Source: Hyphomicrobiales bacterium (GTDB taxonomy: Bacteria > Pseudomonadota > Alphaproteobacteria > SPJN01). Taken from it: 64,000 nt of DNA. Below the pieces are notes generated by a model. The model worked only from the letters and a program-made list of their open reading frames with translations. It was not told the origin of the DNA and searched no databases. Location: assembly GCA_006844605.1 (NCBI GenBank), contig SPJN01000016.1:26882-90881 (forward strand), written 5' to 3'. Of the stretch, positions 45,552 through 54,282 are shown one piece after another; the first letter of the stretch is position 1; the number at the start of each line of letters is the position of its first letter. The position numbers and the translations under genes are program-made.

Positions 45552-46325
45552 TTACCCTTTTTGTGACTGGCCGCGGGCGCGGACAGCTTCGCGGCGACTT
45601 TCAATCGCCTCAGGGTCCATGACGGTATGTGCCTTGCCATATTTGTCTTCAAGGCCCATGCCTTCGCCAAATGTGGTGTCATACCCTTCGTCGATCAGGC
45701 CCTTATAGGCGACCAACATTTCGGGGATAACCGTCAGCATGTCCTGTGCCAATTGCTCACAATGGGGCAACAACTCATCAGCGGGCAATACCCGGTTCAC
45801 AAGCCCCCAACGTTCAGCCTGTTCGGCGCTAAGAAAATTGCCGGTGAAGCTAAGTTCCTTGGCGCGCGAAATGCCAATCATGCGGCTAAGTTTTTGTGAC
45901 AGACCCCAGCCGGGCATAATACCAACGCGGGCATGGGTGTCGGCAAAGCGGGCGTTTTCCGACGCGATCAATACATCACCGGCAAGGGCGATTTCAAAAC
46001 CGCCCGTAATCGCAACGCCATTGATGGCGCAAATGATCGGGCCTGAAAATTGACGAATGGCCTTAACCGGATCATCGGCTACGGCACCTGATACACCGGC
46101 ATCGCCTGCACCCAGTTCCTTCAAATCAAGACCGGCGGTAAATGCCCGTTCTCCTGCACCGGTGAGGATCATCACGCGGATATCAGGATCGTTTTCAAGC
46201 GCGCGCACTTCACTGGCGATGGTGTTGCGCAATTCCTGGTTCAGCGCATTCATCGCCTTGGGGCGGTTCAGGGTTACAACGGCATAGCCGTCCTTTTTAT
46301 CAACCAACAATACAGGGTCGGACAT
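45552..46325 (-). CDS. Enoyl-CoA hydratase/isomerase family protein
   Basis: A 257-residue crotonase-fold protein. The oxyanion motif is TAGLDLKELG and GVAITGGFEIALAGD, which keeps the first catalytic Glu. At the second site a His (DTHARVG) stands where classical hydratases have Glu. The likely role is hydration or isomerisation of an acyl-CoA in beta-oxidation, but the altered second site leaves the reaction open. The minus-strand context is GST, then this gene, then the GT-C-like gene. Confidence 0.88.
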   Translation of the reverse strand: MSDPVLLVDKKDGYAVVTLNRPKAMNALNQELRNTIASEVRALENDPDIRVMILTGAGERAFTAGLDLKELGAGDAGVSGAVADDPVKAIRQFSGPIICAINGVAITGGFEIALAGDVLIASENARFADTHARVGIMPGWGLSQKLSRMIGISRAKELSFTGNFLSAEQAERWGLVNRVLPADELLPHCEQLAQDMLTVIPEMLVAYKGLIDEGYDTTFGEGMGLEDKYGKAHTVMDPEAIESRREAVRARGQSQKG

Positions 46326-46359
46326 TGGGGGGATGCTCCTTCAGAAATAGAAATAATGA

Positions 46360-46968
46360 TTAGGCGTTCATCGCGGCCTGTAGGCCGGGGCGCTGTTTCA
46401 TGCGGTCAAAATAGGCTTGGCAATTTGGAAACTCGTCAGCGAGCTTCACAAGGCTGCCGAGGATAAGCGGGTAGGTCACCATAATATCGGCGGCGGTGAA
46501 ACTGTCGCCTGCGATATGGGTGGTTGTGGCCAATTGGGTTTCCATCATGGTGAATGCCTTGTGCGCCTTCTGGGTGGCCCAGTCGGCCTGTTCAGGGATG
46601 CGCATGGGTTCAGGCTTGATGCGTTTGTTTTGTACGACATCACCGACCGGGTTGGTGGCTGTCGCCTCGGCCAAGTGGAACCATTGCAGATAATGGGCGT
46701 AGTCCGCCGTGTCTTTGGCGGGGACAAGGTCAGCAGGTCCATATTTGTCCAGCAGATATTGAACGATTGCCCCTGATTCGCACATGGTCACATCGCCATC
46801 AACAATTGCGGGCACAAGGCCCAGCGGGTTAATGGCCAAAAATTCGGGTTTGCGCAAATCCCCATCCATCATGCTTAAGGTTTTGACTTCGTAATCAAGG
46901 CCCAGTTCTTCAAGCATCCAGATTACGCGCAAGGAGCGGGAAAATTTCACATGATAAACAGTAATCAT
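46360..46968 (-). CDS. Glutathione S-transferase family protein
   Basis: A 202-residue two-domain transferase. The N-terminal thioredoxin-like domain has FSRSLRVIWMLEELGLDYEV, the cis-Pro segment INPLGLVPAI and the glutathione-binding CESGAIVQYL. The helical C-terminal domain ends in ADIMVTYPLIL. It is distinct from the transferase at 3.4 kb. It is divergent from the acyl-CoA dehydrogenase gene across 104 bases. A detoxifying role in lipid or xenobiotic breakdown is likely but not specific. Confidence 0.9.
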   Translation of the reverse strand: MITVYHVKFSRSLRVIWMLEELGLDYEVKTLSMMDGDLRKPEFLAINPLGLVPAIVDGDVTMCESGAIVQYLLDKYGPADLVPAKDTADYAHYLQWFHLAEATATNPVGDVVQNKRIKPEPMRIPEQADWATQKAHKAFTMMETQLATTTHIAGDSFTAADIMVTYPLILGSLVKLADEFPNCQAYFDRMKQRPGLQAAMNA

Positions 46969-47072
46969 CCGGGGCAGTTCCTGTTGAAAAAGGTTGGTGG
47001 TTCGTTGCGGGCGACCCTATCATGGGGACACTGACATTCTAAACCACAAACTCACAAAAATTGGGGGCCAAT

Positions 47073-48323
47073 ATGGACTTTACGATACCGGAAGACATTA
47101 CCGATTATCTGGCGGAACTTGACCGTTTTATCGAGGCTGAGATCAAACCGCTGGAAGAACAGGATGATAACCGCCGTTTCTTTGACCATCGGCGTGAACA
47201 TGCGCGGACCGATTGGGATAATGACGGGATGCCCCGCGAAGATTGGGAGGCGTTGCTGCACGAAATGCGTGACCGTGCTGATAAGGCGGGGCATTTGCGA
47301 TATGCGCTGCCCAAAAAATATGGCGGCAAGGAAGGCTCAAACCTAGCGATGGCGATAATTCGCGAACATTTGGCGGCCAAGGGATTGGGCCTTCATAATG
47401 ATTTGCAAAACGAAAACTCAATCGTTGGAAATTTCCCGACCGTCATCATGATGGATCGGTTCGGCACTGATGAACAAAAGGCTGAATTTATCGAAGGCAT
47501 GATCACGGGTGAAAAGCGCTTGGGCTTTGGCCTGACCGAACCCAATCATGGCTCCGACGCGACATATCTTGAAACCACTGCGGTGCGCGACGGTAATGGC
47601 TGGCGGCTGAATGGGATGAAGCGGTTCAACACCGGACTGCATTCGGCAAATTACGACATGGTCTTTGCCCGCACGTCAGGTGATGATGGCTCGCCCAAGG
47701 GGATTTCCTGCTTCATTGTGCCGACAGAGTCCGAGGGGTTCTCAGTCGATTTCATGTGGTGGACATTCAACATGCCGTCTGACCACGCCGAAGTGACCTT
47801 GAAAGATGTGTGGGTGCCGGACACGGCCTTGTTGGGGCCGCTGGACGATGGCTTGGCATTGGCGCAGACATTTGTGCATGAAAACCGCATCCGTCAGGCA
47901 GCATCCGGTATCGGCGCGGCGCAGTTCTGCGTGAACGAGGCGGTGGACTATGCCCGCCAGCGCAAAACATGGGGCAAGCCCTTGGCGACGAATCAGGCGA
48001 TTCAATTCCCCTTGGCTGAGCTTGAGACCGACATCGAAATGACCCGCTGGTTGGTATACCGGACCGCATGGGGGCTTGATCACATGCACCACATGGCCAT
48101 GACAGACAAGATTTCCATGGCAAATTACCGCGCCAACCGGATTGTCTGCCAAGCGGCAGATTTGGCCATTCAGGTTCATGGCGGGATGGGCTATACCCGG
48201 CATAAGGATTTTGAACATATCTATCGGCACCATCGGCGCTATCGCATCACCGAAGGGGCGGAGGAGATTCAAATCCGCAAGGTTGCCGGACATTTGTTCG
48301 GCTTTATCGGCAAAAATGGCTGA
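47073..48323 (+). CDS. Acyl-CoA dehydrogenase
   Basis: A 416-residue FAD enzyme that introduces the alpha-beta double bond into acyl-CoA. The signatures are LGFGLTEPNHGSDA, the RQKTWGKPLATNQ helix, QVHGGMGYTRH and the C-terminal ITEGAEEIQ, with a Glu in the place of the medium-chain catalytic base. Long HHMHH-like His-rich segments near residue 325 are unusual. The ATG at 47073 is preferred, as the TTG at 47061 is part of the TTGGGGG ribosome region. A lipase-like gene follows. Confidence 0.93.
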   Translation: MDFTIPEDITDYLAELDRFIEAEIKPLEEQDDNRRFFDHRREHARTDWDNDGMPREDWEALLHEMRDRADKAGHLRYALPKKYGGKEGSNLAMAIIREHLAAKGLGLHNDLQNENSIVGNFPTVIMMDRFGTDEQKAEFIEGMITGEKRLGFGLTEPNHGSDATYLETTAVRDGNGWRLNGMKRFNTGLHSANYDMVFARTSGDDGSPKGISCFIVPTESEGFSVDFMWWTFNMPSDHAEVTLKDVWVPDTALLGPLDDGLALAQTFVHENRIRQAASGIGAAQFCVNEAVDYARQRKTWGKPLATNQAIQFPLAELETDIEMTRWLVYRTAWGLDHMHHMAMTDKISMANYRANRIVCQAADLAIQVHGGMGYTRHKDFEHIYRHHRRYRITEGAEEIQIRKVAGHLFGFIGKNG

Positions 48324-48356
48324 GTGAAAGCTGTACAGCGGAAGATGGTCGCCACT

Positions 48357-49172
48357 ATGGACGAGCAAACGCAAAACCTGCCCGACATCAAACGGGAACC
48401 ACCGTCGCAATTCCTGTTTGCGGCGGAAGTGCCGCGCGTAGTGGCAGAGGGCGCGGCGCTTGTCGGTCTGTGGCCCATCCTGCGCCGCCTGCCCAAGGGT
48501 GACGGGCACGCTGTGATGGTGTTGCCCGGCTTTGGTGCCGATGACATGTCTACCGCGCCGTTACGGCAATGCCTGAACCGCATGGGGTATGATGCGCACG
48601 GCTGGGGGCAGGGGGTGAACCTTGGCGGTTCGACCCTGCAACGTGAGGCACTGCGCGACCTTTCCCTGAAGCTTTATGAACGGTCGGGCCAGCCCATATC
48701 ATTGGTTGGTCATTCGCTGGGCGGTATCTATGCCCGTGAGATGACGCGGGCAAGGCCGTTTCAGTACCGGCAGGTTATCACCCTTGGCAGCCCATTCTCG
48801 CATGGGGGTCTGGTTGCCAATAATGTCAGTCTGTTGATGGAAGCTGTGTTGGGCAATGCCCCACCTGAAATCAGCGAGGGGGCCAAGCATCGTTTGGCAA
48901 GTCCGCCGCCTGTGCCCACCAGCGCGATCTATACCCGTCGTGATGGGGTTGTGCCGTGGCAGTCATGCAAACAGAATCTTGACCATCATCAGGCCAAACG
49001 TGCCGAGAATATTGAGGTGCCGGGCAGCCACACGGGGCTGATCGTCAATCCGGCGGTGCTGTATATATTGGCTGACCGCTTGCGCCAACCGGGCCATCAG
49101 TGGCAGCCCTTTGCCCCCAAGGGCATCACGGGGATGCTGTATAAACGGTTAAGCGCGCTCGCCAACATCTAA
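48357..49172 (+). CDS. Alpha/beta hydrolase (lipase-like)
   Basis: A 271-residue hydrolase. The oxyanion strand VMVLPGFGADD is followed by LVGHSLGGIYAR with the catalytic Ser, then Asp in TRRDGVVPW and His in PGSHTGLI. It resembles small triacylglycerol or ester lipases without signal peptide, so it probably acts in the cytoplasm. The start is uncertain: a GTG at 48324 directly after the dehydrogenase stop and an ATG at 48345 are alternatives. The position suggests release of fatty acids for the dehydrogenase. Confidence 0.82.
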   Translation: MDEQTQNLPDIKREPPSQFLFAAEVPRVVAEGAALVGLWPILRRLPKGDGHAVMVLPGFGADDMSTAPLRQCLNRMGYDAHGWGQGVNLGGSTLQREALRDLSLKLYERSGQPISLVGHSLGGIYAREMTRARPFQYRQVITLGSPFSHGGLVANNVSLLMEAVLGNAPPEISEGAKHRLASPPPVPTSAIYTRRDGVVPWQSCKQNLDHHQAKRAENIEVPGSHTGLIVNPAVLYILADRLRQPGHQWQPFAPKGITGMLYKRLSALANI

Positions 49173-49236
49173 ACAGCTTTGATTGACTGTTAGAAGCAAC
49201 GAACGCGCCTAGCGTTATTGTAATGCTTTTTGCCGA

Positions 49237-50688
49237 TTATTCGGCGGCGGGTTTGTCCGCCACGTCATTGTCTTCAGACATTTCGGCACTTAGGTCCGCG
49301 CGGTCTGCGGCCTCTTGCAGTGCCTTGAATTCCGAACTGACCAGGGTTGCCATGTAGCGTAGATCAGGCACGGCCTTGCGGCAGGCGATCAGGCCGAAAT
49401 CAAGACGCCCTTCATAGGATGTGATGGTGATGTTCAGGCCCATGCCGTGCATCAGCACAGATACCGGATACATCGCGGTCAGACGCGCGCCGTTTAGATA
49501 CAGCGTGACGGGCGGGCCGGGGACATTTGAAATCACAAGGTTCGATGCGGGCGCAACTGCACCGGTGCGCACCAACGGGTCAAGCGCAACATTCAGGCCA
49601 TTCATCAGAACGGCATAGTTTTGCTTGCCTTCCTTCGACATGCCCTGCACCTGCGCCTTGGCGGAATTTGCAGACTTGCGAATGGCATAGAACCGCTGCA
49701 CCGGGTCAGCAATATGGGTTGCCAGATCAACCATGATGGCTGAGATTTGATTGCCGCCGGACGAGCCGTCCTGCGGGCGGAACGACACGGGCACGACCGT
49801 GTTCAAGGGCCGATCAGGCAGGGCCTGATGTTCAACAAAATAACGGCGCAATGCACCGGCGCAGACAGCCAATACGACATCATTGATGGTGCCGCCCATC
49901 TGTTTGCCCAATGCCTTCACCTCAGCCATGTCGAGGCTATCAACGGCAAAGCGTCGATGGGCTGTGATCGGGTGATTGAACTGTGTTTGCGGCGCGCCGA
50001 ATGGTACGGCCAATGACGTGTCTTCGACACCGGCCATCTGACGGCCAAGATCAACAAAGTTCTGCGCAATTTCAGGCAGGGTTTTCATGTGCTTGCGCAC
50101 GCCCGAAACAATATTCCCGATGATGTCGACGGCAGGCGGCGGGGCAACATCGGGGTCGCTTTTCTTGCGGGTGTCAATCTGCCAAGGGGCCTTGGCGACA
50201 CCAGTTTCGGGTGTTGTTGACAATGTTTGCGCAATCAGGCGCATACCTGCAATGCCATCAATGACGGAATGATGCATCTTCGTGTACATCACAAAGCGCC
50301 CATCATCCAATCCCTCGATCAAATAGGCTTCCCATAGGGGGCGCGTGCGATCAAGCTGACGGGCGTGAATGCGTTCAATCAATGTGAATAGCTGGTCCAT
50401 CGTGCCGGGGCGCGGCAGGGCAGAAAAGCGGACATGATAATCAAGATCAAATTCCGGGTCCTGTTCCCATTCGGGGAAGCCGCCAAAAATGGAAGAAGGC
50501 ATCTTTAGGCGCTGGTTAAACGGCGGCACAACGGGGCCACCTGTCTTCAACTCTTCAACCAAGTCCTGAACAAAGTCGCCTTCGTAATCTTTGGGCGGTT
50601 CAAAGATCTGCAACCCACCGACATGGGCAGGTGATTCCGGCGATTCCATTTGCAGAAATGCCATGTCCAACAAGCTTAAACGCGCCAT
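49237..50688 (-). CDS. Wax ester synthase/diacylglycerol acyltransferase (copy 1)
   Basis: A 483-residue WS/DGAT-family enzyme that joins acyl-CoA to fatty alcohol or diacylglycerol to make storage lipid. The active-site motif HHSVIDG is at residues 139-145, fully conserved. Further family landmarks are PLWEAYLIEGL upstream and NVPGPPVTLYLNGA downstream. The ATG at 50688 follows GGGGAG; the longer frame begins within that region. The lipase-like gene ends just ahead, on the opposite strand. The family is typical of bacteria that store wax esters or triacylglycerol. Confidence 0.93.
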   Translation of the reverse strand: MARLSLLDMAFLQMESPESPAHVGGLQIFEPPKDYEGDFVQDLVEELKTGGPVVPPFNQRLKMPSSIFGGFPEWEQDPEFDLDYHVRFSALPRPGTMDQLFTLIERIHARQLDRTRPLWEAYLIEGLDDGRFVMYTKMHHSVIDGIAGMRLIAQTLSTTPETGVAKAPWQIDTRKKSDPDVAPPPAVDIIGNIVSGVRKHMKTLPEIAQNFVDLGRQMAGVEDTSLAVPFGAPQTQFNHPITAHRRFAVDSLDMAEVKALGKQMGGTINDVVLAVCAGALRRYFVEHQALPDRPLNTVVPVSFRPQDGSSGGNQISAIMVDLATHIADPVQRFYAIRKSANSAKAQVQGMSKEGKQNYAVLMNGLNVALDPLVRTGAVAPASNLVISNVPGPPVTLYLNGARLTAMYPVSVLMHGMGLNITITSYEGRLDFGLIACRKAVPDLRYMATLVSSEFKALQEAADRADLSAEMSEDNDVADKPAAE

Positions 50689-50829
50689 AATTTTACTCCC
50701 CAAAAGCATGTTCAGGCCCTTTGGCCTGTATGCATCTACCGAAAAACGTCTGTTTTCTGCGACTTCGGTAGGTTAATCCCTGATATGAAAAAGTTTGCCA
50801 CATTTTTAATGCGGATGCCAAGTCATCTG

Positions 50830-50843
50830 CTGCCGCGCGGCAG
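50830..50843. repeat. Perfect 14-bp palindrome upstream of acyltransferase copy 1
   Basis: CTGCCGCGCGGCAG is fully self-complementary. Nearby CGTCAC-AAAAG-CGTCAC is a direct pair (from about 50858). Both lie in the 209-base gap between the cyclase 3' end and the acyltransferase start, so they may belong to the acyltransferase promoter or to cyclase transcript termination. Confidence 0.5.
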
Positions 50844-50897
50844 ACCGCCACGGATCACGTCACAAAAGCGTCACGCAGTTTGATGTGCTGTGGGCTG

Positions 50898-53132
50898 CTA
50901 TTTTGTTGTGGCAACATAGACGCCGCCCCAGTCTTCTGGTGGGGGTGTGTCACGGTAATCAGCAATGCGACCGGCGATCATATCGTAATACCCTTGCGGA
51001 GCGCATTCGAACTGGCGCGCGCGGGCCATCGCCGCCTCTGCCCCGTCCCAATCATTGGTGCGGAACAGGCGGTGCATGTCTTCATTGGCTTCATTCAGTG
51101 CGGTAAAATCAGGGTCATCGCGCATGTTTTGACCGCCTAACAGGGCGAAAATTTCAGCCGGCTCACTGCGGCCTTTCACGGCGATCAGATCAAGCCGCAA
51201 GGTGGCATAAAACGGCTCAGCAATCAGGGCGGTCTTGGGGCCGATGACCGTTTCAACGGCATAGGATTTTGATTGCCCTTCAAGCCGCGCTGCAAGGTTC
51301 ACCGCATCACCCAATACCGAATAGTCGAACCGTTGTTCGGACCCCATATTGCCGACGACACATTCGCCGGTATTGATGCCGATGCCGATCTTCAGTTCCA
51401 TAAACGGAATGCCAGCGGCGGCGGCTTCCTTTTCGCGTTCAGCGTTCAGTTCGTCCAGCGCCTTATACATATCTAGTGCAGCCTGACACGCCTTCCGCTC
51501 CTGATTTTTCACGTCCAATGGCGCATTCCAAAACGCCATGATGCAGTCACCCATATATTTGTCGATGGTGCCTTCGTGGGTCAGGATCACGTCGGTCAGC
51601 GGCGTGAGCAGCCGGTTGATCAGCTCCGTCAGGCCGACAGGGTTTTCCTTATACTGTTCTGAAATAGAGGTGAAGCCACGCACATCGCAAAACAGGAAGG
51701 TCATGGTCTTTGTCTCGCCACCCAGTTTCAGGCGCGAGGGGTCGGCGGCCAATTGCTCCACAAGGGCAGGGGACAGATATTGCGCAAAGGCGCTGCGGAC
51801 CTGTTCGCGCTGTGCCTCCTCGCGGGCATAATTGCTGTAACTCAGAACGCCGAACAATAGCGCGCCGCTTGCCGCCGGAAAGGCCGCATCCAACAAAATA
51901 AGGTGCTCATGAAACAGATACCAACTAAGCCCGACCGTGGCAGCTGTCAGGCCAATATAGACGAATAGGGCGCGCCGAGCGCCAGCCAAGGGAACCAGCA
52001 CAATCATTAATAGCCCGACGATCGCAAGCGTGCTGAGTTCCGCCCCCAAAGCATAATTAGGGCGGATCAGGTTTTGGCCGGACAAAATTGTTTCCAGTAA
52101 TTGCGCGTGGATTTCAACACCGGGCATGGCCCCTTCAATCGGGGTGGCGCGAATATCCTTCAGCCCCGTTGCGGTTGTGCCGATCAGGACCAGCTTGCCC
52201 TTGATGGCGGTCGGGTCATGCTGATTTGCCAATAGCTTGTGCGCAGGAATGTAAATTTCAGGATTGTGCGGGCCGTATCTGATCCATAACTGCCCGTTAA
52301 AATCGGTGGGGACGTCTGTTCGCGCGACACGCACTGATTTGATGCCTGCGCCCTGTGTGTCACGGACAATCGCATATTGGCTTTGCCCGGTGGCAAGGCG
52401 CAGCATCTCAACCGCCAATGTTGGATAAACGCGGGAGCCAACGCGCAACACTGCGGGGATGCGCCGAACAATCCCATCGCTTTCGGACGAGATTGTGAAC
52501 ATGCCCCGGCCATTGGCAGCACGTTCAAGCACAGGATGATTTTCGGTAACCGACCCATAGGACAACAGGAACGGGCGCGGATCGCCGTTAAATTCCGCAA
52601 TCGGCGTCAGGTGATGTTTCGCCTGCCGCGTCTCTTCACTTTCAGGTTCAGGGTTGGCGCCAAGGCCAATCACAGTGCGCGTGCGGGCCAAGGCATCGGC
52701 AAATATTTCGTCATTGCTGGGCCGTTCTTTTAGGGCCGCTTTGACGTGATCGGGCAGGCCGTATTGTGCCTCTGCATATATTTCCGGTGATAGGTGGTCG
52801 GCCTCAGGAAAGACGATATCAAGCCCGATGGCAGCAGCGCCGCTATTGTGCAAATTATAGATCATTTGCGCGACCTTGGTGCGCGGCCACGGCCATTGGC
52901 CTACCTGTTTCAGGCTGTCTTCATCAAGATCAATAATGACAACGGGCTGGTTTTCACTTTCATGGGGGGCAATCCGTTGAAACAAATCAAACTGTATCAG
53001 CCGGGCCTTTTCAACCAATGGCGGGTCAACAACACGTAAGGCCAACAGGCCAATCAGAAGATAAAGCCCAAGAGCACGGCCGCTGATCACCCAGTCGAGC
53101 ATCTGCCGTAATATGGTTTGCTGGCGTGACAC
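50898..53132 (-). CDS. CHASE2-domain adenylate cyclase
   Basis: A 744-residue class III cyclase. An N-terminal membrane segment is followed by a CHASE2 sensory domain (about 40-340, with GLDIVFPEAD and LVLIGTTATGLKD), three membrane segments (about 360-450) and the catalytic domain from about 485. Metal-binding Asp residues are in FCDVRGFT and YMGD. The substrate-selecting Lys (TIDKYMGD) and Asp (FDYSVLGD) indicate ATP rather than GTP, and Asn and Arg in NLAARLE complete the site. It senses an external signal and makes cAMP. It is divergent from coq4 copy 2 across 271 bases. Confidence 0.92.
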   Translation of the reverse strand: MSRQQTILRQMLDWVISGRALGLYLLIGLLALRVVDPPLVEKARLIQFDLFQRIAPHESENQPVVIIDLDEDSLKQVGQWPWPRTKVAQMIYNLHNSGAAAIGLDIVFPEADHLSPEIYAEAQYGLPDHVKAALKERPSNDEIFADALARTRTVIGLGANPEPESEETRQAKHHLTPIAEFNGDPRPFLLSYGSVTENHPVLERAANGRGMFTISSESDGIVRRIPAVLRVGSRVYPTLAVEMLRLATGQSQYAIVRDTQGAGIKSVRVARTDVPTDFNGQLWIRYGPHNPEIYIPAHKLLANQHDPTAIKGKLVLIGTTATGLKDIRATPIEGAMPGVEIHAQLLETILSGQNLIRPNYALGAELSTLAIVGLLMIVLVPLAGARRALFVYIGLTAATVGLSWYLFHEHLILLDAAFPAASGALLFGVLSYSNYAREEAQREQVRSAFAQYLSPALVEQLAADPSRLKLGGETKTMTFLFCDVRGFTSISEQYKENPVGLTELINRLLTPLTDVILTHEGTIDKYMGDCIMAFWNAPLDVKNQERKACQAALDMYKALDELNAEREKEAAAAGIPFMELKIGIGINTGECVVGNMGSEQRFDYSVLGDAVNLAARLEGQSKSYAVETVIGPKTALIAEPFYATLRLDLIAVKGRSEPAEIFALLGGQNMRDDPDFTALNEANEDMHRLFRTNDWDGAEAAMARARQFECAPQGYYDMIAGRIADYRDTPPPEDWGGVYVATTK

Positions 53133-53262
53133 GGCTTGTTGATTCCCCTTTTTACTTGCGGACGAGTGTGCGTTGTCGCCACACTAACCGCAAGTATATT
53201 GGCACAAGTGTCTGAATTTTCTATTAAACTTTAGGCATCTGCGACATGCTGACATGGCTTGT

Positions 53263-53307
53263 TGACAATCATGTAAAGAGTGCCTATCTTTACTTACATG
53301 ATTGTAA
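53263..53307 (+). promoter_or_regulatory. coq4 copy 2 promoter bracketed by two palindromic operators
   Basis: A promoter TTGACA (53263) -N16- TATCTT (53285) is visible. ACAATCATGTAA (53265-53276) and its exact reverse complement (53294-53305) surround it. Each arm is itself a near palindrome of the form T(T/G)ACA-N4-TGTAA, with centres 31 bases apart, about three helical turns. One site covers the -35 box and the other lies just past the -10 box, which suits repression by a TetR-like dimer. The start codon is 97 bases further on. Confidence 0.65.
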
Positions 53308-53403
53308 CAAAGCTTTTTCGCACCGCGGGCAAAAATATGCGGTATGATCAGAAAAAGCAAAATGAGGATAGGGGCGCAAAGCCCAACCTTGGGGAGAGAG
53401 AAG

Positions 53404-54207
53404 ATGACCACGACAGACGTGACAGTAAAACAAACTGGTGCCGTACAACCTGCGAAAACTGTGAAGCGCCGCCGCAACTGGCTGGCAGCCTTCCGTCATA
53501 TTGATCTGCTGCGCAAAAACAACGAAGACACTGAACAAGTGTTCCGCATTATCGAGGCGCTGAAGGGCGATGCCGACAAAACGGCCTATGACGCCTTCAT
53601 CAAAACAGAAATCGGTCAAAAGGTAATTGCTGAAAAGCGCAGCGCCATTGACTTCCTTGGTAATCGCGACTGGTTGCGCAGCCTGCCTGATGGTTCGCTG
53701 GGCCGTGAATATCTGGACTTTATGGTGTCAGAAGGGTTGACCGCAGAAGGATTGCGCGACGTGTCCTATGATGGCGGGTTCGCTGGCGAAAGTGAAGAAA
53801 CAGAAGAAGACCGGATCTTTGCTGAATGGAACCGTGACATCCATGACCTGTTTCATGTGGTGACAGGCTATCATCGCGATCCGTTTGGTGAATTGTCCGT
53901 TTTGGCAGTGACCTATCAACAGACCAAAAGCCTTGGCGTTGCCTTTATCGCCATCATGGGCTGCTTTGAGATCAAGCGTATTTTGCCCGGTGCCAAGGTC
54001 TATAAGGCGCTGCGTCAGGCGTTCAAGATTGGCAAGCAGTGTGAAAATCTGGTTGCGCAGGATTGGGAATATTTGCTGACCCTGCCGAAGCAGGAAGCAT
54101 TGGCCCATCTAAACCTGCGTGAGCCGACACATTATAACGCCGTGCTTGATCATGCGGTTGCAACCAAGACAACGGACCCGCGTTACCAACATTTGTTTGC
54201 TGCCTAA
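53404..54207 (+). CDS. Coq4-family protein (copy 2)
   Basis: A 267-residue COQ4-family protein with intact HDxxH-x11-E (His147, Asp148, His151, Glu163: HDLFHVVTGY and DPFGE). It differs widely from copy 1 outside the core, so the two are not recent duplicates. The N-terminal 25 residues are basic. The ATG follows GGGGAG at 7 bases; in-frame sequence upstream lies in the leader and was rejected. It stands alone between the twin-operator promoter and a strong terminator, which makes it a single-gene regulated unit. Confidence 0.88.
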   Translation: MTTTDVTVKQTGAVQPAKTVKRRRNWLAAFRHIDLLRKNNEDTEQVFRIIEALKGDADKTAYDAFIKTEIGQKVIAEKRSAIDFLGNRDWLRSLPDGSLGREYLDFMVSEGLTAEGLRDVSYDGGFAGESEETEEDRIFAEWNRDIHDLFHVVTGYHRDPFGELSVLAVTYQQTKSLGVAFIAIMGCFEIKRILPGAKVYKALRQAFKIGKQCENLVAQDWEYLLTLPKQEALAHLNLREPTHYNAVLDHAVATKTTDPRYQHLFAA

Positions 54208-54232
54208 GCACAAACACTGCAATCCAATAAAC

Positions 54233-54263
54233 AAAAGCCCCGCTAGGTTAGCGGGGCTTTTTT
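54233..54263 (+). terminator. Rho-independent terminator after coq4 copy 2
   Basis: AAAAGCCCCGCT and AGCGGGGCTTTT form a perfect 12-base-pair stem with a 5-base loop and a run of six T. It also serves the convergent acyltransferase gene, since A-rich sequence on the left gives T on the other strand. Confidence 0.95.
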
Positions 54264-54282
54264 GTGTCAGTGGTTTGAATGA

